From: Verrucomicrobiota bacterium
Lineage (GTDB): Bacteria; Verrucomicrobiota; Kiritimatiellia; Kiritimatiellales; Pontiellaceae
Assembly (NCBI GenBank): GCA_003532555.1
Contig: DOEU01000051.1
Coordinates: 647-14,318 of the forward strand
Length of the DNA stretch: 13,672 nucleotides
Direction: 5' to 3'
The notes under the pieces were generated by a model. It had not been told where the DNA came from and ran no database searches. It was given only the letters and a program-made list of their open reading frames with translations. The position numbers and the translations under genes were made by a program. This document shows, piece after piece, positions 1 to 7,517 of this stretch (positions are counted from its first letter, which is position 1; every line of letters begins with the position of its first letter).

Positions 1-483
1 CTTCCAGATACAGAAGTAATTGAAGCAACGGTTGAAGAAGAGGAGTCGCTGCGAGACCAGTTTGTTCGATTACAGGCGGATTTTGCAAATTTCCGGAGTC
101 GAACTCAGAGAGAGCGTTTAGAGTTATATCAGAGAGCCAATGAAGATTTATTGTTGGAGGTACTACCTGTGTTGGATCATTTTGAGCTCGGATTGGAAAC
201 GGCAAAGAAGCAAGTGGCTGACCCTGCGGTGATGGAAGGGTTTACATTGGTTCTAGATCAATTTAAGTCGGTTTTAGATCGATTTAAGGTAAAGCCGATT
301 ACGGCAGTGGGAGAGGCATTCGATCCTCATTATCATGAAGCTTTAACCCATATGCCATCTGCCGAGCATGCGGAGGGGTTTTGTATGAATGAAGTGCGCA
401 AAGGGTATCTGATGGGTGATAAGCTATTGCGAGCCGCTCAGGTTGTTGTTTCATCCGGTTCGGCTGCGGAAGGGGGCGAGTAG
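1..483 (+). CDS. grpE: GrpE, Hsp70 nucleotide exchange factor (5' end cut off by the window)
   Basis: The reading frame is open from base 1 to the TAG at 481-483, giving 161 residues with no start codon in view, so the N-terminus lies outside the window. GrpE dimers act in the cytoplasm on DnaK, releasing ADP so that substrate can be discharged. The visible part starts in the acidic head ([10 protein letters not shown]), runs through the long dimer helix ([13 protein letters not shown], a typical GrpE stretch) and a second helix ([16 protein letters not shown]), and ends with the C-terminal beta domain ([12 protein letters not shown], then [20 protein letters not shown]). These match the family closely. 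Only 2 bases separate it from the dnaJ-like gene, so the two are surely co-transcribed. dnaK is not in the window. Confidence 0.96.
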   Translation, partial: LPDTEVIEATVEEEESLRDQFVRLQADFANFRSRTQRERLELYQRANEDLLLEVLPVLDHFELGLETAKKQVADPAVMEGFTLVLDQFKSVLDRFKVKPITAVGEAFDPHYHEALTHMPSAEHAEGFCMNEVRKGYLMGDKLLRAAQVVVSSGSAAEGGE

Positions 484-485
484 CG

Positions 486-1466
486 ATGGCGGAAAAGCGG
501 GATTATTACGAAGTATTGGGTTTATCACGTTCAGCATCACCTGAAGAAATTAAAAAAGCTTATCGGAAGACCGCTATGAGGTATCACCCTGATCAAAATG
601 AGGGAGATTCTATTGCTGAAGAAAAATTTAAAGAAGCGGCAGAAGCTTATGAAATATTAGCCGATCAGCAAAAAAGAGCGCAATATGATCAGTTTGGGCA
701 TCAAGCATTTAACGCAGGTGGAGGCTTTGGAGGAGGGTTCGGTGGGGGATTTAGTAATGCTAATGATATATTCGAACAGTTTTCATTTTCGGGAGATTTA
801 GGAGATATCTTTTCCGACATGCTTAATGGCGGACGACGTCGCAGTGGGCCAGTTAGGGGCGCACATTTGCGATATAATTTAGAAGTAGATTTTGAAGAGG
901 CTGTTTTAGGCTCAACACGGACTCTAACACTTAATAGTAATGATACTGGAACAAGAGAGAAGATAAAGTTAAAGATTCCTGCCGGAGTGGAGTCGGGTTC
1001 GCGTCAACGCTTGGCAGGAAAGGGTGAGCAGGGCGCAAGAGGAGGGCCGGCGGGGGATCTGTTCATTGTATTTCATGTACGTGACCATGCATTCTTTCGG
1101 CGTAATAATTTGGATATCCTTTTAGAAGTTCCAGTGCCTTTTAATATTGCTATGCTGGGTGGAGAAATAAAAGTACCAACGCTCTATGGCGATGTTAAAT
1201 TAAAGATTCCTGCTGGCACTCAAAATGGGAAAATGTTCCGAATGAAAGGTCAGGGAATCAAAGATCAAGCTCATGGATACGGAAAAGGGGACCAGCATGT
1301 AATGGTGAACATTGAGGTGCCGGCCAAACTTTCTGGAAAAGAGAGAAAAGCGATGGAAAAATTATGCACTTCTCTAGATAAAAATCATTTTGAAGAATCG
1401 GTAAAGCTTCAAAAGGATGCGAGTCGATTTTACGATCGTAAGCAAAAACTTGAGAACGATGAATGA
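486..1466 (+). CDS. dnaJ: DnaJ-type Hsp40 co-chaperone lacking the zinc-finger domain
   Basis: This J-domain co-chaperone stimulates DnaK ATPase and delivers unfolded clients in the cytoplasm. The J domain covers residues 5-72 with the HPD motif at 34-36. A Gly/Phe-rich segment follows (about 73-115, with [12 protein letters not shown]). The two C-terminal beta domains carry DnaJ-like signatures ([21 protein letters not shown] at 163-183, GGPAGDLF at 186-193, [15 protein letters not shown] at 230-244). In canonical DnaJ four CxxCxGxG repeats interrupt the first beta domain. Here that place is filled by about ten residues (around 147-158), and the only cysteine in the protein is Cys294. The length of 326 aa fits DnaJ minus the zinc finger, which normally gives 370-380. 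The architecture is thus class B (CbpA/DnaJ2-like), but the gene sits directly after grpE like a main dnaJ. A G-rich ribosome site (AAGGGGG) overlaps the end of grpE. Confidence 0.93.
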   Translation: MAEKRDYYEVLGLSRSASPEEIKKAYRKTAMRYHPDQNEGDSIAEEKFKEAAEAYEILADQQKRAQYDQFGHQAFNAGGGFGGGFGGGFSNANDIFEQFSFSGDLGDIFSDMLNGGRRRSGPVRGAHLRYNLEVDFEEAVLGSTRTLTLNSNDTGTREKIKLKIPAGVESGSRQRLAGKGEQGARGGPAGDLFIVFHVRDHAFFRRNNLDILLEVPVPFNIAMLGGEIKVPTLYGDVKLKIPAGTQNGKMFRMKGQGIKDQAHGYGKGDQHVMVNIEVPAKLSGKERKAMEKLCTSLDKNHFEESVKLQKDASRFYDRKQKLENDE

Positions 1467-2176
1467 GAATAAATTGTCTGGTCGAATCGGCACGATGGGC
1501 TGAGTCTCGGATCGTTCTTTCGCCAGAGCAGTCGCATCATTTGGCTCGTGTTGTGCGCGTGGCGGAGGGGCAGGAGCTTACGATTTTTGATGGTCAAGGA
1601 CAGGTGGCGATCGCTGTTGTGAATCAGCTTTCAAAGCGGGAGGTATTCTTAACGTTATGTGAGCGGTGGCAGGAGCCTAAACCAGCTACTGAGGTGGAAT
1701 TAATTCAAGCGCTGCCAAAGCTAGATCGATGGGAATGGGTATTGCAAAAAGCAGTTGAATTGGGAGCAACGGCCATTCGACCCGTTCTTACGCAACATAC
1801 CGAATCTCGCCTCAGTGAAAAAAAAGTGCAGCGCTGGCATCAAATTATTCAAAGTGCTGCCGAGCAGTGTGAAGCACGCTGGATGCCAAAACTTCATCCT
1901 GTACAGCCTTTGATGGAGGTATTTCCGCTATTAAAATCGTATGAATGCTCGTTGATAGCGTCGCTCTATCCAGGGGCTCAACCGTTGCAGAAAGTGGAGC
2001 TGAGAGGGGTGAAATCGGTCTCTTTGCTAATTGGGCCGGAAGGAGACTTCACGCAAGACGAAGTGGATGGGGCTGTGGATGCAGGCGCCCAAGCGGTGAG
2101 CTTTGGATCTCGTATCTTGCGAACGGAAACGGCGGCAATTTATGGTTTAAGCATATTGAACCATGGGGTAGTATAG
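1463..2176 (+). CDS. rsmE: RsmE, 16S rRNA (uracil-1498-N3)-methyltransferase
   Basis: RsmE uses S-adenosylmethionine to methylate N3 of U1498 in helix 44 of 16S rRNA. The 237 aa length is normal. The N-terminal PUA-like domain (about 1-72) contains [10 protein letters not shown]. The C-terminal SPOUT (knotted) domain carries the hallmark motifs: [20 protein letters not shown] at 82-101, [11 protein letters not shown] at 132-142, LIGPEGDFT at 189-197 and [10 protein letters not shown] at 216-225. The last two build the cofactor-binding knot. The ATG shares bases with the dnaJ stop (ATGA, 4-base overlap), which suggests translational coupling, and only a weak Shine-Dalgarno is visible. rsmE commonly lies near dnaK/dnaJ or prmA genes in other bacteria, so this placement is ordinary. 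Confidence 0.95.
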   Translation: MRINCLVESARWAESRIVLSPEQSHHLARVVRVAEGQELTIFDGQGQVAIAVVNQLSKREVFLTLCERWQEPKPATEVELIQALPKLDRWEWVLQKAVELGATAIRPVLTQHTESRLSEKKVQRWHQIIQSAAEQCEARWMPKLHPVQPLMEVFPLLKSYECSLIASLYPGAQPLQKVELRGVKSVSLLIGPEGDFTQDEVDGAVDAGAQAVSFGSRILRTETAAIYGLSILNHGVV

Positions 2177-2180
2177 AACA

Positions 2181-2966
2181 ATGCAGACGGTGGTTATAGC
2201 TTTAGCAAATCAAAAGGGTGGGGTTGGTAAAACAACCACAGCTATAAATTTTTCGGCTTGTTTGGCGGAGAAAAATAAACGGGTTCTCTTGGTGGATTTA
2301 GATCCGCAAGCCAATGCTACCAGTGGGTTGGGCGTGGAGAAGACGCCGGGGGCGAGTATTTTCCCGGCTTTACTGGAGGAGTGTTTGGGATTGGATCAGA
2401 TTCAATCTACGGCAGTGAAGAACTTGGATATTATTCCCTCCGAATTGGATTTAGCAGGAGCTGAAATTGCGATTGCTCGCCACGATGACTATTTGCATAA
2501 ACTAGAAAGGGCCTTGGAGCCCATTGTTTCTTCGGAGCGGTATGATGTGATTTTATTAGATTGTCCGCCGTCGCTCGGCATCTTGTTTATGAATGCGTTG
2601 AATGTGGCGGATGAGGTAATCATCCCGATGCAGTGCGAATATCTTGCGCTGGAGGGATTGGGTGTGATGGTGGATATTGTTCAGCAAATCGCGGATGCTG
2701 GGAACACGCGGTTACACATCAGTGGAATTTTGATGACGATGTATAATCCAAGCACCAATCTCTCACAGCAAGTAGTTCAAGAGGTAATCAAGCATTTTGG
2801 AGATCGCGTATTTGAAACCTTGATTCCTCGGAATATTCGCTTAAGTGAAGCCCCCAGTTATGGACTACCGGTCAATAAGCACGATCCGCACTGTGTTGGA
2901 ACCGCGGCATATCGGTCTCTTGCAAAAGAGTTTATTACGCGCCAGCAGGTTAAAGGGACTGAATAA
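2181..2966 (+). CDS. parA: ParA/Soj-family Walker-type ATPase
   Basis: This is a chromosome-partition-type ATPase of the MinD/ParA superfamily, which dimerises on ATP and binds DNA non-specifically. At 261 aa it has the usual length of chromosomal Soj/ParA and no N-terminal DNA-binding extension. The deviant Walker A motif KGGVGKTTT is at 12-20 (signature Lys12, catalytic Lys17). The A' motif LVDLDPQANAT is at 37-47, Walker B ILLDCPPSLG at 124-133, and the C-terminal signature IPRNIRLSEAPSYGLPV at 215-231. Where Soj proteins usually have 'RTNLS', this one has STNLS (Ser191). It begins 4 bases after rsmE and is probably in the same operon. No parB follows: the next gene is bcp on the opposite strand, overlapping by 17 bases. 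It could be the chromosomal ParA with parB elsewhere, or an orphan ATPase with another cargo. Confidence 0.9.
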   Translation: MQTVVIALANQKGGVGKTTTAINFSACLAEKNKRVLLVDLDPQANATSGLGVEKTPGASIFPALLEECLGLDQIQSTAVKNLDIIPSELDLAGAEIAIARHDDYLHKLERALEPIVSSERYDVILLDCPPSLGILFMNALNVADEVIIPMQCEYLALEGLGVMVDIVQQIADAGNTRLHISGILMTMYNPSTNLSQQVVQEVIKHFGDRVFETLIPRNIRLSEAPSYGLPVNKHDPHCVGTAAYRSLAKEFITRQQVKGTE

Positions 2967-3417
2967 ATTCAAACACTTTTTGCGGATGCGATTCTGCTTT
3001 AGGCACTCGTTTCCAGTGTTTTACAATGGTTTCCTCTGTATTTATAACAACGGTGGAACGAATGCACCCGATGCTTTTTCTCCCGTATAAAACTTTTTCT
3101 CCCCATGCGCCATAGGAGGCCATCATGGTGGTTTCTGGATCTGATAGAAGGACAAAAGGTAGATTAAAATCGCGGATGAACGTATCATGAGATTCGAGTC
3201 CATCTTTACTGACGCCTAATACCACGGTGTTGTGATCACTGAAGGCTTGGTTGAGATCGCGAAAGCCACAAGATTCTTTAGTGCAGCCAGGGGTATTATC
3301 TTTTGGGTAAAAATATATGACGATATTTTTTCCTTTATAATCTGCCAGTGTATGCGTTTTTTTGTCGCTCCCTTTAAGGTTGAATGTAGGTGCTTTTTTT
3401 CCTTCCAGTTCAATCAT
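2950..3417 (-). CDS. bcp: Peroxiredoxin of the BCP/PrxQ family (thiol peroxidase)
   Basis: This cytoplasmic thioredoxin-dependent peroxidase reduces hydrogen peroxide and organic hydroperoxides. It has the thioredoxin fold with the BCP signature YPKDNTPGCTKESCGFRD. With the start used here the peroxidatic Cys is residue 45 (TPGCT) and the likely resolving Cys is residue 50, the five-residue spacing of atypical two-Cys BCP. A further Cys118 is present, and the length of 155 aa is typical. Two in-frame ATGs lie close together. The one at 3423 touches the AGGAA ribosome site directly, while the one at 3417 lies 6 bases after it, so I chose 3417; the longer form adds two residues. It is the last gene of the minus-strand run, 14 bases after the secreted propeller gene, and its 3' end overlaps parA. 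Confidence 0.95.
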   Translation of the reverse strand: MIELEGKKAPTFNLKGSDKKTHTLADYKGKNIVIYFYPKDNTPGCTKESCGFRDLNQAFSDHNTVVLGVSKDGLESHDTFIRDFNLPFVLLSDPETTMMASYGAWGEKVLYGRKSIGCIRSTVVINTEETIVKHWKRVPKAESHPQKVFEFIQSL

Positions 3418-3423
3418 GTCCAT

Positions 3424-3428
3424 TTCCT
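3424..3428 (-). promoter_or_regulatory. Ribosome binding site AGGAA that decides the bcp start
   Basis: On the minus strand AGGAA is followed immediately by ATG (3423) and, 6 bases on, by a second in-frame ATG (3417). Normal Shine-Dalgarno spacing is about 5-9 bases, so the second ATG is favoured. Confidence 0.6.
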
Positions 3429-3431
3429 ATT

Positions 3432-4892
3432 TTAGGGGGTTTCTAGTGGAGTTGTTTTTAAAAAACCGAACGATGCATTGTCAACCGCAATTAGCGCACT
3501 TCCATCTGAGGTGATGACAACATCTTCCCCCGCCCAGTCCCATCCAAGCTCTTCGCCGGGGTCTCCAAACCAGGTTTCCCACTCAAGAACGCCATCAGCT
3601 GCATATTTAATAATGTAGACTACCCATTTGTCAGACAAACCATTTTCATTGTTTACTGAGTAATTTTCATATTCATCTCCAGAACCAGCAACGACCAGAC
3701 AACCGCCATCGGGGGTCGCACGAATTCCCCAGGCTTCGTCATGGATGTATCTCGCATCAAATCCGCGAGGATTACCCTGTCTTCGACTCCAAAGCGGCTC
3801 CCCTTGTGGGTCTATTTTGTACGTAAGTGTATCCCAATTATTGACTTGATCTGATCCACCGCTCTGATAGTTGACACGCGTATGACCTCCCAAAAAAATG
3901 GATCCATCGCTGGAAACATCGAGTGCAAAACAGTGGTTATCATCGGCGCCGTTATTCGTGCGCTCCCAGCCATATTGCCTGTGCCACAGAAGTGTCCCAT
4001 CCGTTTTTATTTTGATGAGTCCAAACCGAGTGTTTTCAGCTGCCTGTCCACTAATGATATAGCCATCTTGTACTGGGTAAATGCGATATGCTTGATCTAA
4101 GTAAGCGCTGAGATCGATTGTTTCGATCAGGGTTCCTTGTGTATCGAGGAAAACAAGCTGACCTTTTCCTTCTGTAAAAAAAGTATTTTGAGGATTGACT
4201 GCATCCCGATATCCTACGGCGACATAACCGGTAGAATGAGTGGCAGCATGTTCGTACGCATCTGCTCCATTATTATCGTGCGTTTGCAAGAAGATCAATG
4301 CTCCCGTTTCTTTATGAAGTTTTGCGATCATACTATCTTGCGATGAGCTGCTACTGTTGGTTTGTTGGCTGCCTAGAATGATATATCCATCGGCCACTTC
4401 AAGCGCTGAGTTGCCGAGGTTATATCGCCCGCGTATAAACAGTTCACTTTCTTGTTTCCATTCAAGCGCACCATCGGCATTCACTTTTATTATGAGCGTG
4501 CGACCACTGCTTGTTGGAGAACCGCTCTCTCCGACCTGTAAATAACCACCATCTGAACAGGCGAGTATAAAGTGACCATGCGCTTCCTTGTTAGCCCGCT
4601 CTCCACGAAAGAATGTGAACCACTCTAATGTGGGAGGAGTGGGAGTGGGTTGAATATAATAGAAGGCTGTTCGTGGGCTGTTCGTGGGTATAATGATAGA
4701 ATGAGTAGCGTTATTATAAGTGGTTGTTATGGAGTTTAAATAACTCCATGAATCGAGAAGGCTTTCGGTAGACCATACACGATGTTGTGTGTTGGATTCG
4801 GCGGATAAGGAGAGTTCTAAGAGGTTGGCTGTAGCGTTAAATGTCCACACTAAAGGTAATATAATAAAAATTTGTTTTATTCTTTTAAGCAT
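3432..4892 (-). CDS. Secreted protein with about seven WD-like/propeller repeats, function unknown
   Basis: I do not recognise a named family. The 486-residue product starts with a Sec-type signal peptide: basic MLKRIK, a hydrophobic core to about residue 16, and probable cleavage after FNATA near residue 22. A short module follows (about 33-80, VWSTESLLDSWSYL to TAFYYI), then a Pro/Thr linker (81-88). The rest is made of about seven imperfect repeats of 40-55 residues, at roughly 103-147, 159-203, 214-259, 270-308, 319-373, 385-443 and 450-483. Most read 'xxDGGYxxxG ... IxKxxxDGxLxW', which is what one expects of beta-propeller blades. A serine tract lies at 180-184. It is probably exported or periplasmic. 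Its ATG overlaps the galM stop by 8 bases and no Shine-Dalgarno is visible, so translation is probably coupled to galM. Ligand or partner is unknown. Confidence 0.8.
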   Translation of the reverse strand: MLKRIKQIFIILPLVWTFNATANLLELSLSAESNTQHRVWSTESLLDSWSYLNSITTTYNNATHSIIIPTNSPRTAFYYIQPTPTPPTLEWFTFFRGERANKEAHGHFILACSDGGYLQVGESGSPTSSGRTLIIKVNADGALEWKQESELFIRGRYNLGNSALEVADGYIILGSQQTNSSSSSQDSMIAKLHKETGALIFLQTHDNNGADAYEHAATHSTGYVAVGYRDAVNPQNTFFTEGKGQLVFLDTQGTLIETIDLSAYLDQAYRIYPVQDGYIISGQAAENTRFGLIKIKTDGTLLWHRQYGWERTNNGADDNHCFALDVSSDGSIFLGGHTRVNYQSGGSDQVNNWDTLTYKIDPQGEPLWSRRQGNPRGFDARYIHDEAWGIRATPDGGCLVVAGSGDEYENYSVNNENGLSDKWVVYIIKYAADGVLEWETWFGDPGEELGWDWAGEDVVITSDGSALIAVDNASFGFLKTTPLETP

Positions 4893-5910
4893 GACTAAAT
4901 CGGTAGATGCAGGTTTGGGTGTAGGTTTCTTTTGGGTCGAGCCGCGTAGAGGGAAAGGCTGGTTGGTTGGGACTGTCGGGAAAGTGCTGGGTTTCGAGAC
5001 AGAAGCCGTTCTGTTTGTGGTAGGTATGACCCGATTTTCCTTCGACTCCTTCGAGAAAATTTCCTGAGTAGAACTGTATACCGGGCTCAGTAGTTAAGCA
5101 GGTAAGGGTTCTTCCGCTTACCGGTTCGACCACTTCAGCTGCGATTGCGAGAGATCCGTCAGCCTGGCGGAGGCAATAATTGTGATCGTAGCCGAGCCCT
5201 TGAACTTGATCAATATGCGTTCTGATTGCGGTGGAGCAACGCAGATCCATCTCCGTGCCTGCTACGGATCGAAGCTCACCGGTGGGAATGGCGGTTTCAT
5301 CAACAACGGTATAGTGGTCGGCGTGAATCTGGATGTGATGATCACGAATGGTGCCTCCTCCTGCTAGATTAAAATAGCTATGGTTGGTGAGATTGATCAG
5401 GGTGGGCTGATCGGTTTCGGCTTGATAGTCGATCCGCAGATCATTCTCTTCGGTTAGCTGGAAGGTTACTTCGACCAGCAGGGCTCCTGGATAGCCTTCT
5501 TCACCATCGAGACTAAGGTGTTTGAGGATCAAGCTATCTGAATTCACCTGAGCCTCCCATACCTGTTTATCAAAGCCACGAAGTCCTCCATGTAGCGCAT
5601 TTTCTCCGTCGTTCTTAGCGAGTTGATAGGACTTCCCGTTTAAGGTAAATAAGCCTTTTCTCAAGCGATTTGCATAACGTCCGCAGGTGGCACCAAAATA
5701 GGGATTATTAGAACTTTCATAGCCCGTAATTGTATCAAATCCTAAGACAATATCAGAGAGCGTTCCATCTCGATCATGCGTTAGGATTGATGTAATGGTC
5801 GCTCCATAATTGATGATTTCAACGACGGTTCCTCGTTCATTTTCTAATCGAAAAAGATCAACTTTTTTACCGTATAATGTGTTTCCGTACGGGTGAGTTG
5901 TAATCGACAT
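4885..5910 (-). CDS. galM: Aldose 1-epimerase (mutarotase)
   Basis: GalM interconverts the alpha and beta anomers of free sugars such as galactose and glucose, feeding the Leloir pathway. The 341 aa product matches the family length. Motifs in order are GFDTITGYESSNNPYFGATCGRYANR (family N-terminal block, about 58-82), NALHGG (His107, sugar binding), LTNHSYFNLAG (His177, the catalytic acid by family analogy), YDHNY (Asp242, substrate binding), YSGNFL (281-286) and GFCLETQHFPD (Glu306, the catalytic base by analogy). All expected active-site residues are therefore present. AAGGA lies 8 bases before the ATG. It starts 4 bases after rng ends and overlaps the next gene by 8 bases. No other galactose genes are near, so its presence in a cell-shape operon looks like co-transcription rather than pathway clustering. 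Confidence 0.96.
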   Translation of the reverse strand: MSITTHPYGNTLYGKKVDLFRLENERGTVVEIINYGATITSILTHDRDGTLSDIVLGFDTITGYESSNNPYFGATCGRYANRLRKGLFTLNGKSYQLAKNDGENALHGGLRGFDKQVWEAQVNSDSLILKHLSLDGEEGYPGALLVEVTFQLTEENDLRIDYQAETDQPTLINLTNHSYFNLAGGGTIRDHHIQIHADHYTVVDETAIPTGELRSVAGTEMDLRCSTAIRTHIDQVQGLGYDHNYCLRQADGSLAIAAEVVEPVSGRTLTCLTTEPGIQFYSGNFLEGVEGKSGHTYHKQNGFCLETQHFPDSPNQPAFPSTRLDPKETYTQTCIYRFSHA

Positions 5911-5914
5911 CTGC

Positions 5915-7504
5915 TTAATCCTTTGCGTCTAAGGTGGTAAATAGAGTGACATTATTATCGGTGTTTATGATGCTAAACTCTTCAACATGATAAGAGTGAT
6001 CAGCGACAAACGTTAAATGACCTTGGAACCGCTGTTCAAGTTCAATGAGCGCTTGTTCATCTTCGCGGCGAAGGCGGTCCAATACTTGTGGATTAATGGT
6101 AACGCGCATGGAGTGCGTACCTGTATCTTTTCGCATGCACTCGTTTACTCTTCGCTGAATTTCAACACTCATGGTCAGAGCTGACTTAACGCGACCCCGT
6201 CCGCGACAGTGAGGGCATTCATCATATCCTGCATTAAAGATACTCTCTTCCATTCGTTGCCGAGTCATCTCCAACAATCCAAGCTGGGAGATCATTAAGA
6301 CATTAGTTCTTGCTCGGTCTTTTTTGAGGCTCTCTTTTAAGGCGCGATGAATGTGCTGTTGGTCTTTTTTCGATTTCATATCGATGAAGTCAATAATCAC
6401 TAGCCCGCCCACGTTTCGTAGACGCAGTTGTCGTGCGGCTTCTTCAGCAGCTTCTAAGTTTACTTGTAGGATGGATTCTTCTTGTGTTTTTGCGCCTTTA
6501 TGTCGACCGGTATTTACATCGATCGCAACAAGGGCTTCGGTCTCATCAAAGATGAGATAGGCGCCCGATTTGAGCCATACTTTGCGTCGGTATGCCGATT
6601 CGATCTGTTTTTCGACATCAAAATAGTCGAAGATTGGTTCGTCTCCTCCGTAGAGCTGGATCCAGTTCCTAGAACGTCGTGAATATTTTTGGATAACATC
6701 GCGGGTGACCTCAAAGAGCTCTTGGTTATCAATAAAGATGCGATCGATATCTTCTGTAAGATAATCACGAACCACCCGCTCTGCTAAGCCGGGCTCGCTG
6801 TAGAGACAACAGGGAGCTTTCTTATTCTTCATTTTATTTTGAATGTCTTTCCAGACTTCAAAGAGTGTACGGGCATCGCGAGTGAAGCTGGTACGGCGTG
6901 TGCCAGAACCGGCGGTACGAACGATTAACCCAATTCCGTTTGGAACAGGGAGTCGTTGTAGGATCTTCTTAAGTCGATTGCGCTCTTTTGAATCATCAAT
7001 TTTACGGGAGATGCCTTTCATTTTTGTACCAGGCATCATCACGAGGAATCGTCCAGGGATGCTTATGTTTGCTGTAACACGTGGACCTTTGGTGCCGATT
7101 GCATCTTTAGTTACCTGTACAATAATTTCGGAGCCAATCGGAAAGATTTTTGCGATCTCTCCTGGTTTATAGCGTTTACGTTTACGGTTTGAGCTTTTCG
7201 CACGAATACCTTCTTCGCGCTCGAGTCGGGCTGCATCTTCTGGAATCATATCCCAATAGTGAATGAATGCATTTTTCTTGAGACCGATATCGACGAAGGC
7301 GGCTTGTAAGCCATCTTCTAAGTTTTGAATTTTTCCTTTGAAGACACTTCCAACAATTCGATGATCTTCTTTTCGTTCGATATGAAAATTATCAAGTTTA
7401 CTATTTTCAAGAATCGCAACTCGGGTTTCAAGTTGTTCAATATTGATAATGATCTCTTTTTTATGCCGATCGGCTGGATTTAGATTTTTTAATTTTTTTA
7501 ACAT
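5915..7504 (-). CDS. rng: Ribonuclease G (RNase E/G family)
   Basis: This endoribonuclease cuts single-stranded AU-rich RNA, matures rRNA and starts mRNA decay. With the start used here it has 529 residues; E. coli RNase G has 489. An S1 RNA-binding domain (about 48-145) contains GSVFKGKIQNLEDGL and carries a basic insert (NRKRKRYK near 106-113). The 5'-phosphate sensor region has GLIVRTAG (Arg196, Thr197). The DNase I-like catalytic part has AIDVNTG (Asp329) and IIDFIDM (Asp372), the metal-binding Asp pair. The zinc link CPHCRGRG has Cys430 and Cys433. No RNase E-style C-terminal scaffold is present. An in-frame ATG at 7519 overlaps the rodA stop, but GAGAGGA sits 6 bases before the ATG at 7504, so I prefer the latter. 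rng next to mre genes is also known from E. coli. Confidence 0.95.
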   Translation of the reverse strand: MLKKLKNLNPADRHKKEIIINIEQLETRVAILENSKLDNFHIERKEDHRIVGSVFKGKIQNLEDGLQAAFVDIGLKKNAFIHYWDMIPEDAARLEREEGIRAKSSNRKRKRYKPGEIAKIFPIGSEIIVQVTKDAIGTKGPRVTANISIPGRFLVMMPGTKMKGISRKIDDSKERNRLKKILQRLPVPNGIGLIVRTAGSGTRRTSFTRDARTLFEVWKDIQNKMKNKKAPCCLYSEPGLAERVVRDYLTEDIDRIFIDNQELFEVTRDVIQKYSRRSRNWIQLYGGDEPIFDYFDVEKQIESAYRRKVWLKSGAYLIFDETEALVAIDVNTGRHKGAKTQEESILQVNLEAAEEAARQLRLRNVGGLVIIDFIDMKSKKDQQHIHRALKESLKKDRARTNVLMISQLGLLEMTRQRMEESIFNAGYDECPHCRGRGRVKSALTMSVEIQRRVNECMRKDTGTHSMRVTINPQVLDRLRREDEQALIELEQRFQGHLTFVADHSYHVEEFSIINTDNNVTLFTTLDAKD

Positions 7505-7510
7505 AATGGA

Positions 7511-7517
7511 TCCTCTC
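7511..7517 (-). promoter_or_regulatory. Ribosome binding site GAGAGGA that decides the rng start
   Basis: GAGAGGA on the minus strand lies 6 bases before ATG 7504. The upstream in-frame ATG at 7519 has only weak upstream complementarity (AGAATCAG), and starting there would add MRGSI, a sequence that is simply the translated ribosome site. Confidence 0.65.

Noticed and set aside
1945..2199. An 84-codon plus-strand ORF inside rsmE reaching into parA
   Set aside because: It is out of frame over the most conserved part of RsmE (GPEGDFT and RILRTETA), so it is a shadow of that gene.
2967..3060. Possible rho-independent terminator just after parA
   Set aside because: A short T run (CTTTTTG) is present but no stable stem precedes it, and the sequence is the conserved C-terminal coding part of bcp.
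6843..7172. A 109-codon plus-strand ORF opposite rng
   Set aside because: It is antisense to the conserved S1 and sensor regions of RNase G. Its composition is what the reverse complement of that gene would give, and no ribosome site supports it.
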